From positions 1,984,001-2,048,000 of the forward strand of contig NZ_CP029495.1 of assembly GCF_003325475.1 (NCBI RefSeq): a DNA stretch of 64,000 bases, given 5' to 3'. The translations under genes were made by a program, and so were the position numbers. The notes beneath the pieces were generated by a model that saw only the letters and a program-made list of their open reading frames with translations, was not told the DNA's origin and made no database searches. Positions 54,340-63,049 of the stretch are shown in pieces. Each line of letters begins with the position of its first letter. Within the stretch, counting starts at the first letter, position 1. The DNA comes from Chromobacterium phragmitis. GTDB taxonomy: Bacteria; Pseudomonadota; Gammaproteobacteria; Burkholderiales; Chromobacteriaceae.

Positions 54340-54448
54340 GCGGAGGAATCGGATAGATAAACGCTATTCATGTCAGCGAATCAATCAATAAAGCATAGCC
54401 TGGCGCTATGTTAGAATCGGTTATTTCCGATTGATTGAGTAGCCTGAA

Positions 54449-55363
54449 ATGATCTTGCAGCGCACGCTGAAGCAAGCGATCAGCGCCACGGGCGTCGGTC
54501 TGCATTCCGGCGAGCGGGTGAAACTCACTCTGCTGCCGGCGCCGCCCGATACCGGCATCGTCTTCCGCCGCACCGACTTGCCCGAGCCGGTCGACGTGAA
54601 GGCTATACCTTCGCTCGTCAACGACACGCGCCTCTCCTCCACGCTGGTGACGGACACCGGCGTGCGTGTCGGCACGATCGAACACCTGATGTCGGCGTTC
54701 GCCGGCTTCGGCATCGACAATCTGGTCGTCGAGGTGACGGCGGCGGAAATCCCCATCATGGATGGCTCCGCCGCGCCGTTTCTTTACCTGTTGCAGACGG
54801 CCGGAGTGGTCGACCAGCCCAAGAAAAAGCGTTTCATCCGCGTCAAGCAGACGGTCGTGGTGGAAGACCGCGGCGTGTGGGTCCGGCTGGACCCGCACGA
54901 CGGCTTCAAGATCACGCTGTCGATCGAGTTCAACCATCCGGCGTTCAATCGCGCGCCGCAGACGGTGGAAGTGGACTTCGCCCAGCATTCCTATACCGAC
55001 GAGATCAGCCGCGCCCGCACTTTCGGCTTCATGCACGAGGTGGAATACATGCGCAACCACGGCCTGGGCCGAGGCGGCAGCCTGGACAACGCCATCGTGA
55101 TCGACGACGAATACGTTCTCAATCCGGAAGGCCTGCGCTTTCCGGACGAGTTCGTCCGTCACAAGATACTGGACGCGATCGGCGACCTCTATATCGTCGG
55201 CCATCCCTTGATCGCCGCGTTTTCCGGCCACAAGTCCGGCCACGCGATGAACAACAAGCTGCTGCGCAAGCTGCTGGATACGCCGGAGGCCTGGGAGTTC
55301 GTCAGCTTCGACGACCCGCTGGACGCGCCGTCCAGTTTCCATCAGCTGCCGCCGCAGGACTGA
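54449..55363 (+). CDS. lpxC: UDP-3-O-acyl-N-acetylglucosamine deacetylase LpxC
   Basis: 304 residues. It has the zinc ligands in VGTIEHLMSAF and SGHKSGHAMNN (with the catalytic HKSGH), and ARTFGFMHEVEYMR. This is the committed step of lipid A synthesis, and the gene closes the dcw cluster as in E. coli. The 109-bp AT-richer gap after ftsZ probably carries its own promoter. Confidence 0.97.
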   Translation: MILQRTLKQAISATGVGLHSGERVKLTLLPAPPDTGIVFRRTDLPEPVDVKAIPSLVNDTRLSSTLVTDTGVRVGTIEHLMSAFAGFGIDNLVVEVTAAEIPIMDGSAAPFLYLLQTAGVVDQPKKKRFIRVKQTVVVEDRGVWVRLDPHDGFKITLSIEFNHPAFNRAPQTVEVDFAQHSYTDEISRARTFGFMHEVEYMRNHGLGRGGSLDNAIVIDDEYVLNPEGLRFPDEFVRHKILDAIGDLYIVGHPLIAAFSGHKSGHAMNNKLLRKLLDTPEAWEFVSFDDPLDAPSSFHQLPPQD

Positions 55364-55367
55364 GGCG

Positions 55368-55550
55368 GTGTTCGGTTTCTGGCGGCTGTGGCTGTTGGCG
55401 ACGATACTGGCGATAGGCGGGGCGCTGCTATGCTTCGCGCTCACTCACGATCGCCGCTACCTGCGCCGGGTGCTGGCCATTGTCCGTTGGAGCGGGGGCC
55501 TGCTGGTCATTGTTACCTGCTTCTGGCTGATTTTCCGCCTGCTGCGCTGA
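55368..55550 (+). CDS. Small two-segment membrane protein, unknown function
   Basis: 60 residues from a GTG 4 bp after lpxC. Two hydrophobic segments (about 5-24 and 41-58) flank a basic loop (HDRRYLRRVLAIVR). No family was recognised. The tight spacing to lpxC and the positive-inside pattern make it a likely real gene, cotranscribed with lpxC. Confidence 0.6.
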   Translation: MFGFWRLWLLATILAIGGALLCFALTHDRRYLRRVLAIVRWSGGLLVIVTCFWLIFRLLR

Positions 55551-55583
55551 GCGCGGCGGGCGTTTTCATTTGAAGGGCACGCG

Positions 55584-56063
55584 ATGACGCGACTCACCCA
55601 TTTCGACGACGCCGGCCAGGCCCATATGGTGGACGTCGGCGCCAAGGAGGCGACCGCCCGCCGCGCGGTCGCCGAGGGTTTTATCCACATGTTGCCGGCT
55701 ACCTACGCGTTGGTGAGGAGCGGTGGACACAAGAAGGGCGACGTGCTGGGCATCGCCCGCGTCGCCGCCATCATGGCCGCCAAGAAAACCTGGGATCTGA
55801 TCCCGCTATGCCACCCGATCGCGCTGACGCGGCTGGCGGTGGATTTCACGCTGCAGGACAGCGAATCGGCGGTGCGGATAGAGGTGACGGCGGAATGCCA
55901 GGGGCAGACCGGCGTCGAGATGGAGGCGCTGACTGCAGTCAATATCGGCCTGCTGACCATCTACGACATGTGCAAGGCGGTGGATCGCGGCATGGAGATC
56001 ACCGGTGTGCGGCTGCTGGAGAAGGACGGCGGCAAGAGCGGCGGCTGGCGGGCCGGGAGTTAG
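55584..56063 (+). CDS. moaC: Cyclic pyranopterin monophosphate synthase MoaC
   Basis: 159 residues, family length. It has MVDVGAKEATARRAVAEG, KKGDVLGIARVAAIMAAKKT, LIPLCHPIAL and GVEMEALTAVNIGLLTIYD (active-site lysines and histidine region). It performs the second half of the first step of molybdenum cofactor synthesis. No other moa gene is in the window. Confidence 0.97.
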   Translation: MTRLTHFDDAGQAHMVDVGAKEATARRAVAEGFIHMLPATYALVRSGGHKKGDVLGIARVAAIMAAKKTWDLIPLCHPIALTRLAVDFTLQDSESAVRIEVTAECQGQTGVEMEALTAVNIGLLTIYDMCKAVDRGMEITGVRLLEKDGGKSGGWRAGS

Positions 56064-56108
56064 CCGGGATGGAGGAAACCGCCGTCGGGACATGGCCTTG
56101 ATTGGACG

Positions 56109-56131
56109 GCGCCGCGGTAGTCCCGCGGCGC
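56109..56131. terminator. Hairpin between convergent moaC and AEC permease
   Basis: GCGCCGCGG (56109-56117) pairs with CCGCGGCGC (56123-56131) over a 5-nt loop. The U-tracts are poor on both sides, so termination is possible but not certain. Confidence 0.4.
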
Positions 56132-56140
56132 GTTGGCTTG

Positions 56141-57022
56141 TTATAGCAATAGCACCGCAGCCACGTAGGCGCCGATGGCGGCAATGCTGATGCAGGTGCC
56201 GCAGGCGATCAGACTGGCTGATCGCCCGCTCTTCATATAGTGGGTTTCCAGCACGATGATGTTGGCGGCCGGCGGCAGCAGGCACATCATATATAGAGCG
56301 GCCTGATTTTCCAGCACCAGTCGGATATCCAGGCTTCGGCATAGCATGATAAACAGACATACCAGCGCGGCAATAGCGGCGGCTCGTAGAATCGATATTT
56401 TCAGCGCTTGGCTGAAATCAGCCATTTTCAGGCGAGTGGCGGATAACCAGATGCCTAGAATGGACATTCCGAGAAAGCTCATCAGGAATTTTAGCACTTC
56501 ATAAACAGGCCGGGCATGAGCTTCCAGTTGCGGCCCAAACGGAATGCATCCCACACCTACCAATAGCGCCCATACCGGCGGCGCTTTCAATGTTTCCAGC
56601 ATTCGTGTTTTCAGATTGCTCCCTTGAGCCATCAATCCGACACCCACAGAATTTCCCAATAGCGAGCTGCCGACATAAGCGGCGATGAAAACCATGGCCG
56701 CGCCATCGCCAAATAAAGTGCTGGCGATTGGCATGCCTAGCCAACCAATGTTCAAGTAACTGAAGCACAGGTTATGCACCGGGTCGCGGGTTTTGATTCG
56801 ACTGAGTAGCAGGAGGCTGATCATCATCACCATCATCCCCGCCATCACGGCGAATACGCCGGGCCGGTGGGTGGCGATGTTGTAGATGATCACTAGAGGA
56901 ATCACCAACTTGGTCAGCAATGCGGAGGCGCGCCCCTTTATTTCAAACGACGTGCGGCCAAGGCCAAGGCCCATTAGCAGGTATAACAGTGGGGCAAATA
57001 AGGAAATCGACATGCTGGGCAT
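56141..57022 (-). CDS. AEC (auxin efflux carrier) family permease
   Basis: 293 residues from the ATG at 57022; a second ATG is at 57013. About ten membrane segments in two inverted halves. Typical AEC features are FAPLLYLLMGLGLGR at the start, FSYLNIGWLGMPIASTLFG and LLPPAANIIVLETHY. Bacterial members export malate or other carboxylates or small metabolites; the substrate is unknown here. It faces away from the oxidoreductase/ATP-grasp cluster across a 387-bp divergent region. Confidence 0.83.
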   Translation of the reverse strand: MPSMSISLFAPLLYLLMGLGLGRTSFEIKGRASALLTKLVIPLVIIYNIATHRPGVFAVMAGMMVMMISLLLLSRIKTRDPVHNLCFSYLNIGWLGMPIASTLFGDGAAMVFIAAYVGSSLLGNSVGVGLMAQGSNLKTRMLETLKAPPVWALLVGVGCIPFGPQLEAHARPVYEVLKFLMSFLGMSILGIWLSATRLKMADFSQALKISILRAAAIAALVCLFIMLCRSLDIRLVLENQAALYMMCLLPPAANIIVLETHYMKSGRSASLIACGTCISIAAIGAYVAAVLLL

Positions 57023-57409
57023 CAAGTTAATGTTTCAAAAGGTGATATCCATCGAATGGTGAATACCTGTCGGTAGCGGGTCAGGGCTTGGACGAGATAA
57101 ACCATTAGGATAAATGGAAGGCGAATATATCATAACAATGGCATTGTTGTGCAAGTGCTTGCGTAATGGCTACGGCTTGCCTATGCGCTGATTGCGCGCA
57201 ATAGCTTGGGTGGTGGAGTAATGGCTTCCTTAGACTGAGGCCGCTGCCGTTATTGATTGAGCGGCATTTTATTCTAATAAATGAAATTATCCGCTATTAA
57301 TATTCAATTAATTCCAAAAATTACAATATTCATAACGAATAATAATGGCAGCAAAAATTCCGATTGACATTATATGACTATGAAATAAAATTGGCGATCC
57401 TCACAAATC
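57023..57409. other. AT-rich divergent intergenic region upstream of the accessory cluster
   Basis: About 387 bp, strikingly AT-rich from 57250 to 57400 in a GC-rich genome. It carries the promoter listed next and presumably the AEC permease promoter. No gene was seen. Confidence 0.6.
57364..57391 (+). promoter_or_regulatory. Promoter of the accessory cluster
   Basis: TTGACA (57364-57369), 16-nt spacer, TAAAAT (57386-57391). The predicted start point (about 57398) leaves only about a dozen nucleotides before the GTG at 57410, so the first gene may be translated from a very short leader. Confidence 0.6.
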
Positions 57410-58867
57410 GTGATCATAAAATTGTTTGATATCGCAATAGTCGGCGTGGGTGCGACGGGTGTCAGCCTACTGAAACAAATTCAGGATGAAGCGTACTCTG
57501 CGGGACTTCACAAGGTGAGAGTCGCGCTGCTTTCTCCCCAAGCGGAATTTGCCCGTGGCAAGGCGTTTGGCGACGCAGCCTCCATCCACAAGGTGAATAC
57601 CCCTCCCTGGATGTTGTCCATCTCGGATCAAGAGCCGACAGGATTCGCGCAGTGGATGGCGGGAAAAGGGCGGAACGGGGAGCTCTATCCAAACCGATTG
57701 ACCTACTCCGATTTTCTCAATGAAACCTACCAGGATGTTGTTGAGTCGGGCTTGCTGGATATCTACGAAATCCATGAGCAGGTCGAGGATCTGCTGCCAG
57801 AGGGCGGCGGCTACCGGCTGATGTCGACGAGAGGAACACTGGCGATAGCCAAGCGCGTTGTCTTGTGCTTGGGATCTCTCCACGGTAGCCACTTCCCGAA
57901 GTTTCGGGCATTGCCTGGCTTCATTGATCACCACAGCCAATTCGAACAGGTTCCCGACGGCCGCGTGCTGATCGCCGGTTCGGGATTGACGGCGATTGAT
58001 GCGCTGCGCTCGCTGCAAAGCAACCAGAATCGTGAAATTCATCTGTTCTCGCGCCATGGTTATGCGCCGACTTGCCTGACGGCTAGCAATCGCTATGAAC
58101 CACGGCACTTGACTTGGAACAATCTGCTGCGCGGAGGAGAGGGCGGGGTTCGCCTTGATCACTTTATCGGGTTGCTCAAGCAGGAGAGGGACAGCTTGCG
58201 AGGTGGCGATGAGCGCGATCACGCGATGCGCATTCTGCGGCATGAAGGCGAGGCGGCCTACTTCGAATATTTGATGGCGCGCTCGGCGGAAGCGAATTTG
58301 CCTTATCAGGATATCTTGGTATCCACCCGGCCTTATATGCACAAGCTTTGGCAAGCCATGCCCGTGGAGGACCGCTTGTCTTTCCATCTCAATTTCGGCG
58401 CGGCCTGGGCTGCTTGGCGTCATCCGATTCCATATGAGGTGGTGGGAGAATTGGCCGCCGCGGCTGACGAAGGCAGGCTGCGCATCCACAAGGCCGCTTC
58501 GACGCCTGTATGGGAGAGGGGCGAGTTCGTCATGCGGACCGACGACGAAGAAATCATCCGCTCAACCGTGATGATTGATGGCACCGGCGGTTCTAATCGG
58601 CTGGATGGCATTGAGGCGCCTTTGGTGCGAAACCTGCTGGCCCGGGGCCTTGTCGAGGCCCATCCATGCGGCGGCATCGACATCCACCCCATGACTTTCG
58701 AATGCCGTTATGGCGGCAGGCCGACCCGCCGTCTTTACAACCTGGGACCGTTGAATAAAGGCAGTCTTTTTTCTACCAACGCTTTTTGGTTCAACGCACG
58801 CTGCGCTGGCCAGTGGGCGCGGCAATGGATAATCGACGTCGCTGCCGAGGATGCCGCCTGGATCTGA
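57410..58867 (+). CDS. FAD/NAD(P)-binding oxidoreductase, unassigned
   Basis: 485 residues. The N-terminal Rossmann motif is DIAIVGVGATGVSLL, with GxGxxG at 12-17. A second nucleotide motif, VLIAGSGLTAIDALRSL, is near 185. A central SLHGS region and a late DGTGG follow. The layout resembles the NAD_binding_9 group of flavin proteins often found in biosynthetic and siderophore-type clusters. The start is GTG at 57410 with no visible ribosome site; a TTG at 57422 is an alternative. By eye the gene is less GC-rich than the housekeeping genes. Substrate unknown. Confidence 0.78.
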   Translation: MIIKLFDIAIVGVGATGVSLLKQIQDEAYSAGLHKVRVALLSPQAEFARGKAFGDAASIHKVNTPPWMLSISDQEPTGFAQWMAGKGRNGELYPNRLTYSDFLNETYQDVVESGLLDIYEIHEQVEDLLPEGGGYRLMSTRGTLAIAKRVVLCLGSLHGSHFPKFRALPGFIDHHSQFEQVPDGRVLIAGSGLTAIDALRSLQSNQNREIHLFSRHGYAPTCLTASNRYEPRHLTWNNLLRGGEGGVRLDHFIGLLKQERDSLRGGDERDHAMRILRHEGEAAYFEYLMARSAEANLPYQDILVSTRPYMHKLWQAMPVEDRLSFHLNFGAAWAAWRHPIPYEVVGELAAAADEGRLRIHKAASTPVWERGEFVMRTDDEEIIRSTVMIDGTGGSNRLDGIEAPLVRNLLARGLVEAHPCGGIDIHPMTFECRYGGRPTRRLYNLGPLNKGSLFSTNAFWFNARCAGQWARQWIIDVAAEDAAWI

Positions 58868-58911
58868 TAGCGGTTTTGTCGCGGATTGCGGAAGTCAAGA
58901 GAGAAATAAAC

Positions 58912-60141
58912 ATGCAAGTTATTTTTGTGGGCACTAAAAACTTCGAGTTCTTTTCGCGCGAGCTGATTGAACGATTCGACAAGATCATTCTTGCCGCGCA
59001 CTCGCAGGCACTGCCATCGTAGCTAGAGAGCGCATCCACGGTTTTGCGGGTGGACGAGGTATGCGATCCGCATTCGAAAACCCTGTGCTTGGATCTGGAA
59101 CAGGCGATCGGGGTTCTGGCGCCCCTGGTGAGCGGGGATGCCGCCGTCAAAATATTTTGCAACCAAGAAGCGAATATGGAGGTGGCCGACCGCTTGCGCG
59201 AGCGCTTTGGCTTGCACGACCACCTTGCGGGAAAGGTGGAGCACTTTCGGGACAAGCTCGCCATGAAGCACATTATTCAAAGCGCTGGTTTAAGGGCTCC
59301 GGTATACGCCGAGCTCATGCCGGATGTCGGCGCGGAGGCGTATGCCGATCTGAGACAAGCATTACGAGGCAAATTCATCGTCAAGCCGCGCGCTTCAGTG
59401 GGAAGCAGGGGCGTTTACAAGATAGACAAACCCGCCGATTTCGAGCGATTCCTGTCGGAGGCGGCGGGTGATGATTGCGAGTATGAGGCGGAAGAGTTCA
59501 TTGATGGGGATCTGTACGAGTTCGATCTGGCCATTCAGAACGGGGAACCGATCTACAGCGCAGTCAGCCGTTACAGCTGTCCAATGGCGGACTTGCAGGA
59601 AGGGCGCACTCTTGGCTCCATCATGGTGGGACGAAATGAGCCGCTGCATGCGCGCATCGTCGCTTTCGGCTTGCAGTGCGCGCGCGCGTTGGGCGCTGAC
59701 AATGGCTGTTTTCATATGGAATTGTTCCACTCGGTGGCCGATGAGCTGGTATTCCTGGAAGTCGCGGCTCGTTCACCGGGGTTGATGACCGTGCCTGCCT
59801 ACCACTCCTGGGAAGGGGTGAATCTGTATGACATAGAGCTGATGATCCAGTCCGGACAGGATGCGTCCCGCCTGGGCCAAGCCGCCGTCAGTCACCAAAG
59901 CCGACCCGCATTCTTTGTGGTGTTTCCCAAGGTGGGCGGCACGATCCGTGAACTGGGCAAGCCTGAACTGGATTGCGACATCGACATGGATTGGCGCGTT
60001 CATGTCGGACAAAGAGTCGAGGCCACGACCACCAATATCGATTTTGCCGGCAAGGCCTTTGTCCGGGCGGATAGCGAGGCGGAGGTCCGTCAAGCTTTCC
60101 AGCACTTGGTAGGCGAATTCATCCCGGTTTCCTACTTGTAA
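58912..60141 (+). pseudogene. ATP-grasp ligase interrupted by an in-frame TAG at codon 37
   Basis: Read from the ATG at 58912 (AGAGAG site upstream), the frame gives MQVIFVGTKNFEFFSRELIE and onward for 36 codons. It then hits TAG (59020-59022) and continues without another stop to 60141. Full length would be 409 residues. The first 36 residues look like the normal N-terminal pre-ATP-grasp Rossmann strand. The downstream part has FRDKLAMKHIIQSAGL, the glycine-rich ATP loop KPRASVGSRGVYKI, EEFIDGDLYEFDLAI and the metal site FHMELFHS with LEVAARSPG. It would join a carboxylate to an amine. Options are a nonsense mutation, a sequencing error, or restart at an internal codon (the next in-frame TTG is 59044); the catalytic core is intact either way. 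Confidence 0.75.
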
Positions 60142-60151
60142 GCGACTCTTT

Positions 60152-60174
60152 GCGGGCGAGCATGGTTCGCCCGC
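60152..60174 (+). other. Hairpin between the ATP-grasp and MFS genes
   Basis: GCGGGCGA (60152-60159) pairs with TCGCCCGC (60167-60174) across a 7-nt loop, without a U-tract. It may stabilise the 3' end of the upstream message or cause partial termination before the transporter gene. Confidence 0.4.
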
Positions 60175-60193
60175 TCTGTCATCAGGATGTTTG

Positions 60194-61459
60194 ATGCCGC
60201 ACGCCAGAATCAAAACTCCGCTTTTCCAGCCATTGCGCCATTCCCGCTTCCGGGACCTATGTCTGGCCAACTTCATCTCCAATATCGGCGCATGGATGCG
60301 GATATTCGCCACCGGCTGGTTGCTGGCCAAACAGTCCCAGGATCCCAGCGCCGCGGTGCTGGCCCAGACGGCCAATCAGGCGCCGATATTTCTGTTTGCG
60401 CTGTTTGGCGGCGTATTCGCAGATCGGATGGACCAGGACCGGTACCTGATGCTGGTGAATCTGCAGATGCTGGTTGCCGCGGCGTTATTGGCTGTGGCTG
60501 CACTGGGCGATGCGCCATCGGCGACCGTGATTATATCGTTGACTTTCGCTCTGGGAGCCGGGGCCGCTTTCAAAGTATCGGCTTGGCAGGCGTCAATGTC
60601 GTCATTGGTGCAGCCAGACGAAATTGAAGCCGCGGCCACGCTGAATGGGCTCAGCTACAATCTCGCGTCCATCATCGGTCCTATCCTGGGAGGCTGGCTG
60701 TTCAGTCTGACCGGTCCCGCCGCATTGTATCTGGCGAACGCGCTCTCTTTCGTCGGCTTGATCGTGTTGCATTGGCGCGTGCTTGGCGGAGACAAGAGCT
60801 CCGTTCCATCTGCTGGAGCAAGCCAGGGATCTTTTCTCGATTCCTTGGTCGATGGGGTGCGGCACAGCTTCGCTTCACCTGTTTTCCGTAGAATCCTCGG
60901 CCAAACGCTTTGTCTTTTCTTCGCGATTTCCATTTTCCAGTCCCTGCTGCCTATCTACGTCAAGAACATGCTTGTCGGCAGCGAGGCCGCTCTTGGCTGG
61001 TTGATGGCGGCTTTTGGCGCCGGCGCAGTCTCCTCAGCCTTTGCATTGCCGCAATTGCGCTATCTGCTGAAGCGTGCGCATCTACTGGGATTGGCCACGG
61101 CGGTTTATGGCGCGATGCTGTTGTATTTCGGTTGGGCCCCATGGCTATATTCGTTGCTGCCGGCGGCTTTCGTCGCTGGCTTTTCCTGGGCCGGGATGGT
61201 GTCCACGATGAACTCCCGAGCCCAGGCGGTATTTCCCCCAGCCATGCGCGCGCGCGCGCTGGCGGTCTACTCTTTGGTTTTCTCGGGCGCGTTAACGGTA
61301 GGCGGTCTCGCTTGGGGATGGATCGCCACGATATTTGGCATCGGCTTCGCCTTCAAGGCTGCGGGCATGGCCATGCTGGCGATTTCCGCGTACGGCTGGT
61401 TGCGACAGCCCGCGGCTAAGGAAGGCTTGCAGTCCGCGACCGCCGAGGCGGACAACTGA
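60194..61459 (+). CDS. MFS transporter, enterobactin-exporter (EntS)-like
   Basis: 421 residues from the ATG at 60194 (AGGATG upstream); a TTG immediately before is rejected. About 12 membrane segments. The start FQPLRHSRFRDLCLANFISN, FGGVFADRMDQDRYL and LNGLSYNLASIIGPILGGW match the MFS_3/EntS-type exporter group. It follows the ATP-grasp gene by 50 bp and would export the product of the cluster. A short hairpin with six T follows the stop. Confidence 0.85.
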   Translation: MPHARIKTPLFQPLRHSRFRDLCLANFISNIGAWMRIFATGWLLAKQSQDPSAAVLAQTANQAPIFLFALFGGVFADRMDQDRYLMLVNLQMLVAAALLAVAALGDAPSATVIISLTFALGAGAAFKVSAWQASMSSLVQPDEIEAAATLNGLSYNLASIIGPILGGWLFSLTGPAALYLANALSFVGLIVLHWRVLGGDKSSVPSAGASQGSFLDSLVDGVRHSFASPVFRRILGQTLCLFFAISIFQSLLPIYVKNMLVGSEAALGWLMAAFGAGAVSSAFALPQLRYLLKRAHLLGLATAVYGAMLLYFGWAPWLYSLLPAAFVAGFSWAGMVSTMNSRAQAVFPPAMRARALAVYSLVFSGALTVGGLAWGWIATIFGIGFAFKAAGMAMLAISAYGWLRQPAAKEGLQSATAEADN

Positions 61460-61461
61460 GT

Positions 61462-61479
61462 CCAGCCGGCTGGTTTTTT
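61462..61479 (+). terminator. Short hairpin with T-tract after the MFS gene
   Basis: CCAGCCGGCTGG (61462-61473) is a 12-nt palindrome (4-bp stem, 4-nt loop) followed by six T. The stem is short, so termination may be partial and NAT could still be cotranscribed. Confidence 0.45.
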
Positions 61480-61513
61480 CCTAATGTTCTTCAATCTGAT
61501 TTGTAGAGCCGAA

Positions 61514-62350
61514 ATGCATCGACATCATCCGCTTCGCCCGCACCTGGCCGAACGTGTTTTGGAACGGCTGGGATTCAGCGCGCCCCCAGCCGTTGATCCA
61601 GAGGGGCTAGCTTTGGTTTACCGGCAATGGTGTCGCCATATCCCGTTCGACAACATCCTCAAGCGCATACAAACCGCATCTTCCAGCCATCGCCCGCTTC
61701 CGGGAGCCGAGCCTGATGATTTCTTCGAAACCTGGCTGCAGGTTGGCACGGGCGGGACTTGCTGGGCCGGGAACGGCGCGTTGTGTTCCTTGTTGCAGGC
61801 ATTGGGCTTTCCGGCGGCCCTGGGCATTTCGATGATGGTGCCGTCGTCTTTGGCCGAGCCTGCTCCGGATATGCCCAAGCATGGCACGGTGGCGGTGGTT
61901 TTTGACTCGGCGCCGCCGTTGATCGTTGATCCGACCATGCTGCACGGCCAACCGATTCCGCTGGGCCTATCGAATCGGCCGGATCCTCTGTGGGGAGGGC
62001 ATAATCGGCTGGTGGCGGGGCAATGGCATCTGGACTGGAAGCCTTTGAGCCGGCCCAGGGTGTATTGCCGTATCGAGCGTTTGGATGCCACTTCCGCTGA
62101 TTTCGCTTATTGGCACGAGTACAGCCGTGACTTGAGCCGTTTCAATCAAGGCGTGATCATTCGCCTGGCGCGGCCGGACAGGATCGACGGCATTGTTAAA
62201 GGAAACCGTGTTTCGCGCGGCCTCAATGGCGTTGAGACGTCACGACCGCTGTCGAGGCAGGAGCTGCTGGGCAGCTTGGTGGAGGAGTTTGGCATCTCGG
62301 AGGCGCTAGCCGCGCAGTTGCCACCCGATGAATTGGATGCGGCGGTCTGA
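61514..62350 (+). CDS. Arylamine N-acetyltransferase (NAT) family protein
   Basis: 278 residues from the ATG at 61514; an in-frame ATG ten codons upstream overlaps the hairpin T-tract region and is less likely. The cysteine protease-like triad is complete: Cys83 in GTGGTCWAGN, His123 in PKHGTV and Asp139 in IVDPTM. The spacing is close to that of Salmonella NAT (69, 107, 122). The usual RGGYCFE-type context is altered (GTGGTCWAGN), so the acyl donor may not be acetyl-CoA. NAT homologues in some natural-product pathways form amide bonds. Its place after an exporter and an ATP-grasp gene suggests such a role. Confidence 0.82.
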   Translation: MHRHHPLRPHLAERVLERLGFSAPPAVDPEGLALVYRQWCRHIPFDNILKRIQTASSSHRPLPGAEPDDFFETWLQVGTGGTCWAGNGALCSLLQALGFPAALGISMMVPSSLAEPAPDMPKHGTVAVVFDSAPPLIVDPTMLHGQPIPLGLSNRPDPLWGGHNRLVAGQWHLDWKPLSRPRVYCRIERLDATSADFAYWHEYSRDLSRFNQGVIIRLARPDRIDGIVKGNRVSRGLNGVETSRPLSRQELLGSLVEEFGISEALAAQLPPDELDAAV

Positions 62351-62375
62351 CAGGTTGTGGGCGCTTAGGCATGCG

Positions 62376-62981
62376 CTACATGCCGGTTTGCAGCTTCAAT
62401 TGCGGCATCAGCGGATAGTCTTCGGAGCGGCGACTGGGCGGGTGGACTTCATGCCAGCGGTCCCGGCGGTTCCATTCGTACAGGCCGCGGCCCAGTTGCA
62501 GGTGCAGGTAGACATGCTGGTAGCGCGAGCGTTCCAGCATGTCATGGGTCAGCTGGTTCAGCTCCGGAATCGAAATGAACAGCAGCAGGGTGGACGACAT
62601 GGTGCCGTGTTCGACGGTGCCGGTCGCCAGCAGCAGGTGAAGCTGATGGCCGCTCGGCACGTGGTAGTCCTTGCCCACCTTGGCCTCGATGCGGCAGGCG
62701 ACGTCCAGCGCGTTGGCGGGCCGGGTGAACATCCAGCCTATGCCGCCTGCCGCCTGCTGGGCCTGTTGTATTTCTTTCTTGCGGGCATTGCGCCGGGCAT
62801 ACTCGCCGGCCAGCACCTCGGTCACTTCTATGGCGAGAAAACGGCCGTCCGACAACGAGACGCCGACATCCGGCGCCGGACATTTCAGCGACTTCACGTC
62901 GAGAGGATCAATGCCTTTTTGCGCGAACAGCCGCCTGACCCATTCCCTTTCCCGGGTTTCCTGCAGAGTTTGCTGATCCAT
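62376..62981 (-). CDS. Hypothetical protein, possible PD-(D/E)XK-like fold
   Basis: 201 residues, no family recognised. It is soluble, with basic and aromatic residues toward the C-terminus. The segment APDVGVSLSDGRFLAIEVTEV has a D-x(n)-E-x-T pattern resembling a degenerate nuclease core of the PD-(D/E)XK type, with Thr where Lys is expected; this is only suggestive. It is convergent with the NAT gene, and the CNP1-like gene lies 68 bp beyond its start on the same strand. Confidence 0.6.
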   Translation of the reverse strand: MDQQTLQETREREWVRRLFAQKGIDPLDVKSLKCPAPDVGVSLSDGRFLAIEVTEVLAGEYARRNARKKEIQQAQQAAGGIGWMFTRPANALDVACRIEAKVGKDYHVPSGHQLHLLLATGTVEHGTMSSTLLLFISIPELNQLTHDMLERSRYQHVYLHLQLGRGLYEWNRRDRWHEVHPPSRRSEDYPLMPQLKLQTGM

Positions 62982-63049
62982 CGGCGCCTACGCGAATGCA
63001 AGACAGATGTTTCATCTTAGAACATCCGTCGCAGGCGTCAGCCACGGAC

